Assembly (NCBI GenBank): GCA_035628995.1
Contig: DASPIR010000025.1
Coordinates: forward strand, 1-46,192
From: Clostridia bacterium
Lineage (GTDB): Bacteria > Bacillota > Clostridia > Lutisporales > Lutisporaceae
Length of the DNA: 46,192 nucleotides
Direction: 5' to 3'
Shown here in pieces: positions 1 through 6,403 of the stretch (position 1 is the first letter of the stretch; each line of letters opens with the position of its first letter). Made by a program: the position numbers and the translations under genes. The notes beneath the pieces were generated by a model. The model was not told the DNA's origin. It worked only from the letters and a program-made list of their open reading frames with translations, and ran no database searches.

Positions 1-418
1 GTCCTGAACTTCTTCTCTTTTATATTTCTTAATATAAACTTGAATATAACTCCCATATGGCACCCCTAACCTAAAATATAAAATCTTCCCACTTTTATAT
101 AACCAAATGTATATACGGATGCTATATGCAAAAGTATTCAAAAAAAAGCAAAAAAAAAAGCTATGGGGGAGATACCAATAGCTCAAAAACTGGTTTTATG
201 TAATTAGGTCCGTTATTAACTATTTGTTTCAAAATCCATTTTGAATTTTTTGTCGAATACTTATTCAAAATTTAGAATTTTTAGATTAGTTAATAAACTA
301 GGTTTATTATACTATCCCCTTACAGCAACTGTCAATACAGTTTTGGGTATGTTAAAAAATTGACAGTTTTTATTTTGCCCGCTTCATATACAAAAAAGAT
401 AGGTGTAAAACCTATCTT
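1..418. other. AT-rich gene-free stretch with several hairpins
   Basis: I find no convincing reading frame here. The stretch holds four terminator-like hairpins. On the minus strand there is one at 390-419, after the 60-aa gene, and one at 150-183 (AGCTAT arms, then a run of ten T). On the plus strand there are inverted repeats at 228-245 (TTCAAAA/TTTTGAA, then TTTTTT) and at 327-368 (AACTGTCAAT/ATTGACAGTT, 22-nt loop, then TTTATTTT). Terminators facing both ways, with no gene between them, could bracket a small RNA or be the remains of lost genes. Confidence 0.5.
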
Positions 419-419
419 T
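390..419 (-). terminator. Rho-independent terminator of the 60-aa gene
   Basis: Read on the minus strand, a 10-bp stem (AAAGATAGGT/ACCTATCTTT) is followed by a T run. It touches the stop codon of the gene ending at 419. Confidence 0.75.
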
Positions 420-601
420 CATAATTCTCTTCTGTTTTTGAAGCTCACCCTTAAGAGCTGCTTTAACGGTACCGGGTGAAGCTTTCCGGGCCTTTTAACG
501 CAAAATACGAAGGCAGTGTCCCCATACATTTTATCGATTATGCCGTACATGCCGTGCCAATCAGTGGCATCGTTCACCTTTACAATGTCTCCCACTTTCA
601 T
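419..601 (-). CDS. hypothetical 60-aa protein, KOW/SH3-like
   Basis: I do not recognise a family for this small basic protein. It opens with MKVGDIVKVND and continues with alternating hydrophobic and polar residues (GMYGIID, TAFVFCVKRPG), the pattern of a small SH3-like or KOW-type beta barrel such as those that handle nucleic acid. The start is the ATG at 601, with a weak AGGA upstream. The gene has its own terminator overlapping the stop codon, which argues that it is a real transcription unit. It lies downstream of the Spo0E-like gene in the same direction (82 bp away) and may be co-transcribed with it. The function is unknown. Confidence 0.6.
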   Translation of the reverse strand: MKVGDIVKVNDATDWHGMYGIIDKMYGDTAFVFCVKRPGKLHPVPLKQLLRVSFKNRREL

Positions 602-683
602 AATCCTGACTCACCGCCATTGTATATGATACGACACTATTAAAACGTCTATTACATTATATAAAATAATGCTTGTATGGGTT

Positions 684-878
684 CTATTCCATCCCTTCCT
701 TTAATATTCCGTATCCTCTCATGCTCAGCACCCTGTAATATTGGATCAGAACCTTGTCCAGGGATTGACTTGCTTTAACAACCTTAGGGTCAACGAGGTC
801 TTTTTCCTCTTCAATGACTACTTTCAGATCCTTACGAAGCTCTTCGATTCTTATTGACAACGTCTCTACCCTTTTCAT
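684..878 (-). CDS. Spo0E-like aspartyl-phosphate phosphatase
   Basis: This small (64 aa) helical-hairpin protein resembles the Spo0E family. Members of that family remove phosphate from Spo0A~P or related response regulators and so hold back sporulation. The family signature S-x-x-L-D appears as SQSLDKVLIQYY in the second half. It is preceded by a first helix rich in Glu, Lys and Leu (RIEELRKDLKVVIEEEKD), as expected. I place the start at the ATG at 878, because the AAGGGGCG ribosome site lies 8 nt before it. An ATG at 884 is only 2 nt from that site. Its presence supports a spore-forming Firmicute. Which regulator it acts on cannot be read from the sequence. Confidence 0.8.
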   Translation of the reverse strand: MKRVETLSIRIEELRKDLKVVIEEEKDLVDPKVVKASQSLDKVLIQYYRVLSMRGYGILKEGME

Positions 879-989
879 AATCATCGCCCCTTATGGTTTA
901 TTAAACATTACTTAATATATTTCTATATTGACAAGAAATTTCCTCTAAATCTGAGTATATTTTTTACATTTCTCCACAATTTGTCATAA

Positions 990-2888
990 TCATACCCTTT
1001 GCGCAAGCTCCTGCCATATTTCATATGTGTCCTCCAAAGCCGATTCCTTATCTGCAAGCTTTGCACCCATCTCCTGCAGGAACACATAATCTGCAGCCTT
1101 TTCAACATCTCCCATGGCTTCTTTTATGCTCTTGATCTCTTCTTCTAAAGACGCTATGACGCCCTCAACCTGTTCAAGCTTATTCCTGTCACTATCTGCC
1201 TTCTGCCGTGGCTTCTTTTCTGAAGCTGCCGGTTTGATATCCTTTTTCTTTTCTTCATGTTTGATTTCCTTGGGTCGCTTATCCTTGAAATAGTCATAAT
1301 TCCCGCAGTACTCTATGAGGGCATGATTCTCAATGCTGTACAGTCTGTCGGCCAGCCTGTTGATAAAATATCTGTCATGGGATATGAATACTATTGTACC
1401 CTCATAATCCTCCAATGCTGCTTCAAGGGCTTCCCTGGTGTCAATATCCAGATGGTTGGTAGGCTCATCAAGTATCAGCAGGTTAATATCACTGTACATC
1501 AGCTCTGCAAGCTTGAGCCTTGTCTTCTCGCCGCCGCTCAGGCCAGACAGCCTTTTAAACACTGAATCCTTAAAAAAGAGAAACCTTGCCAGTCTGCCTC
1601 TTGCTTCACCTTCGGTCAGATTAAGGCTTTCCTTGAACTCCTCCAGTATTGTCCTGCTCTCATCCGCAAAGCCTATGCTCTGCTCCAGGTAGCCTATTTT
1701 TACATTGGAGCCGGTTCGAACACTTCCGCCCTCTGGGTTCTCATGTCCCATTATCATCTTTATCAGTGTACTTTTACCAGAACCATTAGGTCCAATTAAA
1801 CCTACACGCTCCCCAAATCTTACAAGCATACCTGCTTTCCTAAGCAGCAGCTTGGAATCATAAGCCTTTGTAATTTCTTCGCAGACCACAGCATCCTTAC
1901 CGCTTCTGCCGGCTGCTTCAAAGTTTAAGAATACACCTTTCCTATCCAATATAGGCTTGTTGATTTTATTCATCCTGTCAAGGGCTTTTTGGATGCACGC
2001 TGCCTTCCGGAAGAATTTTTCATTGTCTCCCCTGTTCCCCCAATCCCTCAGGCGCTTTATCGTGTCCTCCATCTTTTTTATTCTCTTCTGCTGGTCTTGA
2101 TAGTTGTCGAATTCTACAAGGAGTCTTCTCTCCTTTTCTTTGACATAATACGTATAATTCCCTTCGTAGCTTTCGCACTCCCCGTCTTCCACCTCAATTA
2201 TTCTGCCTACTGCCCTGTCGAGGAAATACCTGTCATGGGATATTATCAGCACAGTGCCTTTATAATCCCTGATAAAGCCTTCCAGCCACTCGATCGAATC
2301 TGTATCAAGATGGTTGGTTGGCTCATCCAGAAGCAGCAGCTCAGGCTGGGATATCAATATACGGGCAAATAATATCCTGGTCTTTTCTCCTCCGCTTAAG
2401 TCCTCAAAATGCATGCTGTACATGCCCCTCGGTATCTGAAGTCCAGTTGTCACCATGTCCACACGGCTCTCAATACTATAGCCATCCATGCCTTCATATT
2501 GAGCAGTCAGCTTTCCATATCTGGCTACCAATTCCTCAAGCAAACTATCGTCCTTCTCAAAAGACATCCTCTTTTCCAGTTCGGTCATCTGAGCTCTGAG
2601 CTCCATCACTTCCTCCACACCGCCCTGAAGCACGTCGTATACGCTGCTTCCTTCAAACCCACCGGGAACCTGCTCCAAGTAACCGATCTTAATGCCCTTC
2701 TTTAATGCCAGCATACCCTTCTCATATTTCTCGGTACCTGCTATGAGCCTGAATAATGTGGTTTTACCACAGCCGTTTCTTCCTACAATTGCAGCCTTTT
2801 CTCCTTCGTTTATCTCAAATGTGACGCTGTGCAACACCTTGTTGGCAGCATAATATTTTTCTATTTCCTTCATTGATAATGCTATCAT
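990..2888 (-). CDS. ABC-F family ATPase (ribosome-associated type)
   Basis: The 632-residue protein has two ABC ATPase domains and no membrane segment, which defines the ABC-F group of translation factors and ribosome-protection proteins. Domain 1 has a Walker A at about residues 36-43 (GRNGCGKT), an LSGGEKTR signature and LLLLDEPTNHLD. After a charged linker of about 80 residues, domain 2 repeats these (GPNGSGKST, LSGGEKTRLK, LLILDEPTNHLD). The C-terminal 70 residues are a Lys/Glu-rich coiled coil, as in Uup/YdiF-like members. The start ATG at 2888 has AAGGAGAGAT in front. The long structured leader upstream (2889-3204) suggests regulation by attenuation, as is known for antibiotic-resistance ABC-F genes. 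Whether this one confers resistance or is a housekeeping factor is not clear. Confidence 0.93.
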   Translation of the reverse strand: MIALSMKEIEKYYAANKVLHSVTFEINEGEKAAIVGRNGCGKTTLFRLIAGTEKYEKGMLALKKGIKIGYLEQVPGGFEGSSVYDVLQGGVEEVMELRAQMTELEKRMSFEKDDSLLEELVARYGKLTAQYEGMDGYSIESRVDMVTTGLQIPRGMYSMHFEDLSGGEKTRILFARILISQPELLLLDEPTNHLDTDSIEWLEGFIRDYKGTVLIISHDRYFLDRAVGRIIEVEDGECESYEGNYTYYVKEKERRLLVEFDNYQDQQKRIKKMEDTIKRLRDWGNRGDNEKFFRKAACIQKALDRMNKINKPILDRKGVFLNFEAAGRSGKDAVVCEEITKAYDSKLLLRKAGMLVRFGERVGLIGPNGSGKSTLIKMIMGHENPEGGSVRTGSNVKIGYLEQSIGFADESRTILEEFKESLNLTEGEARGRLARFLFFKDSVFKRLSGLSGGEKTRLKLAELMYSDINLLILDEPTNHLDIDTREALEAALEDYEGTIVFISHDRYFINRLADRLYSIENHALIEYCGNYDYFKDKRPKEIKHEEKKKDIKPAASEKKPRQKADSDRNKLEQVEGVIASLEEEIKSIKEAMGDVEKAADYVFLQEMGAKLADKESALEDTYEIWQELAQRV

Positions 2889-2916
2889 CTTATATCTCTC
2901 CTTAATCTTACATATT

Positions 2917-2959
2917 GCGAAAAAATAAAGCCATGAACAAATAAAATCTGCTCATGGCT
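2917..2959 (-). terminator. terminator/attenuator hairpin before the ABC-F gene
   Basis: On the minus strand an 11-bp stem (AGCCATGAGCA pairing with TGTTCATGGCT, one G-U) with a 9-nt loop is followed by TTATTTTTT. It lies about 30 nt before the ABC-F start codon and just after the stop of a 52-codon leader ORF. It could therefore either end the small gene or act as a conditional attenuator. A CATGG in the last codons of the leader ORF could pair with CCATG of the 5' arm, giving a short possible anti-terminator. Confidence 0.65.
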
Positions 2960-2977
2960 CTTCATAATCCGTTGAAA

Positions 2978-3136
2978 TTAGTATGTTCCATGCAAAGACT
3001 CGTACTTGCTTAGTTGACTTATTCTATTAAAAATGGGCAGACTTATCCCGTTAAACTGGTTTACATATGCTCTTCCAGTTACTACAAAGGAATTCAAAAG
3101 TCTTTCTTTCCTGTCAACCAAGTAGTATATATTCAA
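2978..3136 (-). CDS. 52-codon leader ORF upstream of ABC-F
   Basis: A frame of 52 codons opens at a TTG (3136) preceded by a near-perfect ribosome site, AAAGGTGGTG, with a 6-nt spacer. It runs to TAA at 2978-2980. It starts about 40 nt downstream of a strong promoter and ends 18 nt before the terminator hairpin. The predicted product begins MNIYYLVDRKERLLNSF and ends SKYESLHGTY. I do not recognise a family. Position, spacing and the following terminator fit a regulatory leader peptide, but it could also be an independent small protein. A TTG start is uncommon and lowers certainty. Confidence 0.5.
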   Translation of the reverse strand: MNIYYLVDRKERLLNSFVVTGRAYVNQFNGISLPIFNRISQLSKYESLHGTY

Positions 3137-3175
3137 TCTTTGCACCACCTTTCCGATAGCATTCTTTACATAATC

Positions 3176-3204
3176 ATTTTATTATTGCATGCAATAATTG
3201 TCAA
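3176..3204 (-). promoter_or_regulatory. sigma-A promoter with palindromic operator in the spacer
   Basis: On the minus strand, TTGACA (3199-3204) and TAAAAT (3176-3181) are separated by 17 bp. The spacer lies within a perfect 18-bp palindrome, ATTATTGCATGCAATAAT (3181-3198), a likely repressor site. The promoter would drive the leader ORF and, by read-through, the ABC-F gene. Confidence 0.7.
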
Positions 3205-3226
3205 TCACTTAGTTACTGAAGGATTG

Positions 3227-4162
3227 TTATATTAATACTTCTCTGATTACTCTTTCAGCGTTCTTATATGATATTTTGTCTATTTCCCCTGCAGTAAAGC
3301 CCGCTTTTTTCAGTTCGTCAAATAGTTTGCCCATACAGCCAATATCTTTTATTGCCGTCAGTGGGCTGGTGCCATCAAAATCAGTACCTATAGCTATTAC
3401 GTCTATGCCTGCCACATTTCTCATATGACTTATTTGATTTGTCATAGCTTCCACGGTGCCCTCATTCCCAAGGAAAATAGGCTCCAAATTTATACCTGTT
3501 ACCCCGCCTTTTTCAGCCAGAACTCTCAGCATGTCGTCTGCCAGATTCCTGGAGTGGCCTTCTACAGCTCTGGCGTTTGAATGAGAGGCAACAAAGGGTT
3601 TACTGGACAGCTTTGCAACATCGTAAAAGCCCTTGTCCGAAAGATGAGCTACATCTATAATCATACCCAGCCTGTTCATCTCGGCCACTACCTCTTCTCC
3701 AAAGGGAGTAAGCCCTTTATCCTTATGCTTCCATTCGAAGTTCGGATAACCTATGCAGTTGGGATAATTCCATGTAAGTGTAATAAGCCTTACCCCTAGC
3801 CTATGAAGGTTCCTGAGGTTCTGAAGCTTTCCTTCTATTGCTCCGCCCTCTTCAACAGTTAGAAAAGCCGATATCCTTCCCTCCGACCTGTTCTTTTCCA
3901 TATCTGCGATGTTTCCTGCAAATGCGATATCAGCACTGTTTTCCTCTATTTCATTATAGAAATTGTCTATCATGTCCAGGCACCTGTCCATAGGCTCGAA
4001 ATCCTTGTCCAAGTCTACATACATTGCAAAAAACTGTGCAAGGGAACCCGCTTTCTTAAGCTTTTGTACATCTATGCAGAGATCGTTCTTCTGTAATTTA
4101 ATCTCACCATTTGAATCTATGCATCTTAAAATGGTATCACAGTGCAAATCAATCAGTTTCAT
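3227..4162 (-). CDS. membrane dipeptidase family (peptidase M19)
   Basis: This 311-aa protein belongs to the M19 dipeptidase family, zinc enzymes with a TIM-barrel fold that cleave dipeptides, often with relaxed stereochemistry. The N-terminal metal motif H-x-D is at residues 7-9 (DLHCDT). The bridging Glu follows in LTVEEGGA. The later metal His residues are in IDVAHLS and VASHSNAR, and the Asp in IGTDFDG closes the active site. Bacterial members of about 310 residues are typical, and no signal peptide is visible, so it is probably cytoplasmic. The start ATG at 4162 has AGGAGA in front. The gene stands alone, divergent from the NimA-like gene. The substrate is not evident. Confidence 0.92.
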   Translation of the reverse strand: MKLIDLHCDTILRCIDSNGEIKLQKNDLCIDVQKLKKAGSLAQFFAMYVDLDKDFEPMDRCLDMIDNFYNEIEENSADIAFAGNIADMEKNRSEGRISAFLTVEEGGAIEGKLQNLRNLHRLGVRLITLTWNYPNCIGYPNFEWKHKDKGLTPFGEEVVAEMNRLGMIIDVAHLSDKGFYDVAKLSSKPFVASHSNARAVEGHSRNLADDMLRVLAEKGGVTGINLEPIFLGNEGTVEAMTNQISHMRNVAGIDVIAIGTDFDGTSPLTAIKDIGCMGKLFDELKKAGFTAGEIDKISYKNAERVIREVLI

Positions 4163-4297
4163 AGTATTCTCCTAACATAATGTGGTATATTAGTGTCACA
4201 ATGTCATTTTAACAGATATATAGATATTTTTGAATAATAATGGAAATATTCTATTTTAAATTTTCTCTTTTTGATATCATAGTAAAGAGGAGATGAT

Positions 4298-4765
4298 TTG
4301 ATGTTTAAAGAAATGAGAAGACAGGATAGAAAGATAGATAATTCAGAAGCGATACGTGTACTAGAGGCCGGTCAATACGGCATACTCTCTACCACAGGCA
4401 GTGATGGCTATGCATACGGTATACCCATTAGTTATACATATAGTAATGACAGCATATACTTCCACTGTGCCGTGGAAGGGCAAAAGCTGGAGAATATAAA
4501 GCACAGCAACAAGGTATCCTTCTGCGTAGTAGGAGAGACAACTCCTCTACCCCAAAGCTTCAGTGTGAATTACGAAAGCGTAATAATATTCGGCAAGGCC
4601 GTTGAGATATTTGAAAGCGAAAAGCAGGCAGCTCTGGAAGCTATAGTTGCAAAGTACTCTGCAGCTTTCACAAAAGAGGGCTTGGAGTATATAAAGAAGT
4701 CTTCCGGTGATACCAGGTTGTTTAAAATAGAAATAGAAAATATTACCGGTAAAGCACGAAGGTAG
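4298..4765 (+). CDS. pyridoxamine 5'-phosphate oxidase family flavoprotein (NimA-like)
   Basis: The 155-residue protein has the split-barrel FMN-binding fold of the pyridoxamine-phosphate-oxidase-like group. The typical start is seen (MFKEMRRQDRKI, then YGILSTTGSDGYAYGIPISY), followed by YFHCAVEGQKLENIKHSNKVSFCVVGE, which is the flavin-binding strand-turn region of NimA and related proteins. Family members include nitroimidazole reductases and proteins of unknown substrate. The start codon follows AAAGAGGAGATG. It ends only 29 bp before the start of hgcA, so the three genes may share a transcript. Whether it has any part in mercury methylation is unknown. Confidence 0.88.
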   Translation: MMFKEMRRQDRKIDNSEAIRVLEAGQYGILSTTGSDGYAYGIPISYTYSNDSIYFHCAVEGQKLENIKHSNKVSFCVVGETTPLPQSFSVNYESVIIFGKAVEIFESEKQAALEAIVAKYSAAFTKEGLEYIKKSSGDTRLFKIEIENITGKARR

Positions 4766-4794
4766 TTAAAATCAGCTGTTGGGAGGTATGTGCT

Positions 4795-5958
4795 ATGACA
4801 GAAGTAAAAAAGCAAAACTGCTGAGATACTTCACAGCAAGCAGTTGGGTCCAACTGCTCAGCAACCATGGAAAATGCATACGATTATTTAAAGGTCTTGG
4901 AGCCCGCACCTGATTGGATAGTTGGGTACATAGAGACTCCTATTGCTAAGATTCCGATAATAAGCACAGCACTTAGTTCGACTGACAAGGCAGGCACGAT
5001 AAAAATAAGGCTTGGTATCGGCAGGGATAACTATAAAGTACCGCCCGGTATATATGCCGTCGGCAAGCCTGACAATACCTCTCCCATACTGGTTACAGCC
5101 AACTACAAGCTTACCTTTGACAGTCTGAGATGTGAGCTGACCGGTCTAAATGCCTGGATTGCAGTCGTTGACACCAAAGGTATAAACGTGTGGTGTGCAG
5201 CAGGAAAAGGTACTTTTGGCACCACAGAGCTGTCGGGCAGGATAAGCGCCTTGAGATTGGGGAGGCTTGTAACACACAATGTGCTGATACTTCCGCAGCT
5301 TGCCGCACCCGGAGTAGCCGCTCAGGTCGTGTTCAGGTTATGCGGCTTCAGAGTTGTATACGGTCCTGTAAGAGCAAGTGACATAAAAGAGTTTCTAAGT
5401 AATGGAATGAAAGCAACTGTAGAAATGAGAAAGGTAAGCTTTGGGCTTAAGGAGAGAGTTATACTCACTCCGATAGAACTGGTGCATAGCATAAAACCCA
5501 TGCTGTTGATATTTCTTGCATTGCTTGCACTCAATCTCATAGTTGGAAAACATCCATCCATATCCACAGCAGCTTATACGGCGTTCCTGAATTTCATACC
5601 ATACCTAGCAGCTTTCCTAATTGGCTGTGTTGTCGTGCCGGTGCTGCTTCCCTGGATACCCTTCCGTTCCTTTGCGTTGAAAGGTCTATTGGTGGGATTG
5701 CTACCGGCAGTTTATGCACTGCTTTATCCTGAGGTCTTCGGATATTATAGCGCCAGCTGGCTTATCAGAACCGCTTACATGCTTATTATACCGGTGGTTG
5801 CTTCCTTCCTGAGCTTAAGTTTTACAGGCTCAACCACCTATACCTCCTTATCGGGGGTAAAAAGGGAAATGAACTATGCACTTAAGCCTTATATTGCAGC
5901 TGTGGCATTAGGACTGATATTTTTAGCCACAGACAGCATAATACGGCTGCTGTATTGA
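4795..5958 (+). CDS. hgcA: mercury methylation corrinoid protein HgcA, putative selenoprotein
   Basis: HgcA transfers a methyl group from its corrinoid cofactor to Hg(II), producing methylmercury at the cell membrane. The cap-helix motif NVWCAAGK is at residues 131-138, where Cys134 is the expected cobalt ligand. It is followed by GTFGTTEL and a C-terminal part with about five membrane helices. I start at ATG 4795, which has GGGAGG 8 nt upstream. The first unbroken ATG (4867) has no ribosome site. The longer frame contains one in-frame UGA at codon 10 (4822-4824), directly after Cys9, and the following hairpin fits a SECIS, so I read codon 10 as selenocysteine. The product is then 387 aa and begins MTEVKKQNCU. 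The alternatives are a sequencing error in a Cys codon, or translation from 4867 giving 363 aa. HgcA identity is certain; Sec is an inference. Confidence 0.96.
4822..4858 (+). other. UGA codon and candidate bacterial SECIS hairpin in hgcA
   Basis: The in-frame TGA is at 4822-4824. After 14 nt, a perfect inverted repeat spans 4839-4858 (arms AGCAGTTGG and CCAACTGCT). Folded, it gives 8 bp and a GGUC tetraloop, with the first loop G 23 nt after the UGA. The distance and the GGU in the loop resemble the E. coli fdhF SECIS, whose loop G and U are read by SelB. The stem lacks the bulged U of fdhF. The bases also encode protein in the hgcA frame. Confidence 0.75.
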
Positions 5959-5970
5959 TGAGGTATTGTT

Positions 5971-6267
5971 ATGGAGCATAAATATATCAAAAATGTTTCC
6001 ACTCTAAAGCTTGATAGTGAAAAATGCATAGGCTGCGGCGTGTGTGTAGATGTATGCCCGCACCAGCTGCTTGTCATGAATAATGGCAAGGCAGCCGCCA
6101 TAGACATTGATATGTGCATGGAATGCGGTGCCTGTGCGAAAAATTGCCCCGCTTCAGCCATATCAGTGGAATGCGGTGTAGGCTGTGCAATAGCTATATT
6201 GAACGGACTTTTCAGGAAAAGCAGTCCTACCTGCGAATCTGGCAGAAAAGGCAAGGGCTGCTGCTAA
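5971..6267 (+). CDS. hgcB: mercury methylation ferredoxin HgcB
   Basis: HgcB is the ferredoxin partner that keeps the HgcA corrinoid reduced and is thought to hand over mercury through cysteines. The 98-aa protein has two [4Fe-4S] motifs: C19-x2-C22-x2-C25-x3-C29-P and C49-x2-C52-x2-C55-x3-C59-P. It also has the HgcB-specific ECGVGCA segment (C68, C72) and the hallmark C-terminal Cys pair (C97-C98). The start ATG at 5971 is 12 bp after the hgcA stop, in the usual hgcA-hgcB order. The gene is complete. Just downstream lies a 104-bp palindromic element that may stabilise or end the transcript. Confidence 0.96.
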   Translation: MEHKYIKNVSTLKLDSEKCIGCGVCVDVCPHQLLVMNNGKAAAIDIDMCMECGACAKNCPASAISVECGVGCAIAILNGLFRKSSPTCESGRKGKGCC

Positions 6268-6286
6268 CGAGACTTCAAAACAAGGC

Positions 6287-6390
6287 TACGGGTACCACTG
6301 AAGACACTGAAATCCACTGAATACACGGCAGGAAATATAAATCATACCGTGAAATTCCGTGGAACATCCGTGTGTTCCGTGGTACCCGTA
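6287..6390. repeat. 104-bp long imperfect palindrome (REP/MITE-like)
   Basis: The ends form a perfect 12-bp inverted repeat (TACGGGTACCAC at 6287-6298, GTGGTACCCGTA at 6379-6390). The interior also pairs imperfectly, with repeats of CCACTGAA/ACACTGAA against TTCCGTGG/CCGTGTG. No coding potential is seen. It lies between hgcB and the convergent pepF. It may be a mobile palindromic unit that doubles as a transcription end. Confidence 0.7.
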
Positions 6391-6403
6391 ATCTATTTTT
6401 TAC

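Noticed and set aside
1257-2705. Several plus-strand frames of 80-127 codons
   Set aside because: They lie antisense to the ABC-F gene, have no ribosome sites and no protein-like features.
4867-4869. ATG at 4867 as the start of hgcA
   Set aside because: It gives an unbroken frame but lacks a ribosome site, while ATG 4795 in the same frame has a good one. The segment between them carries the UGA and hairpin.
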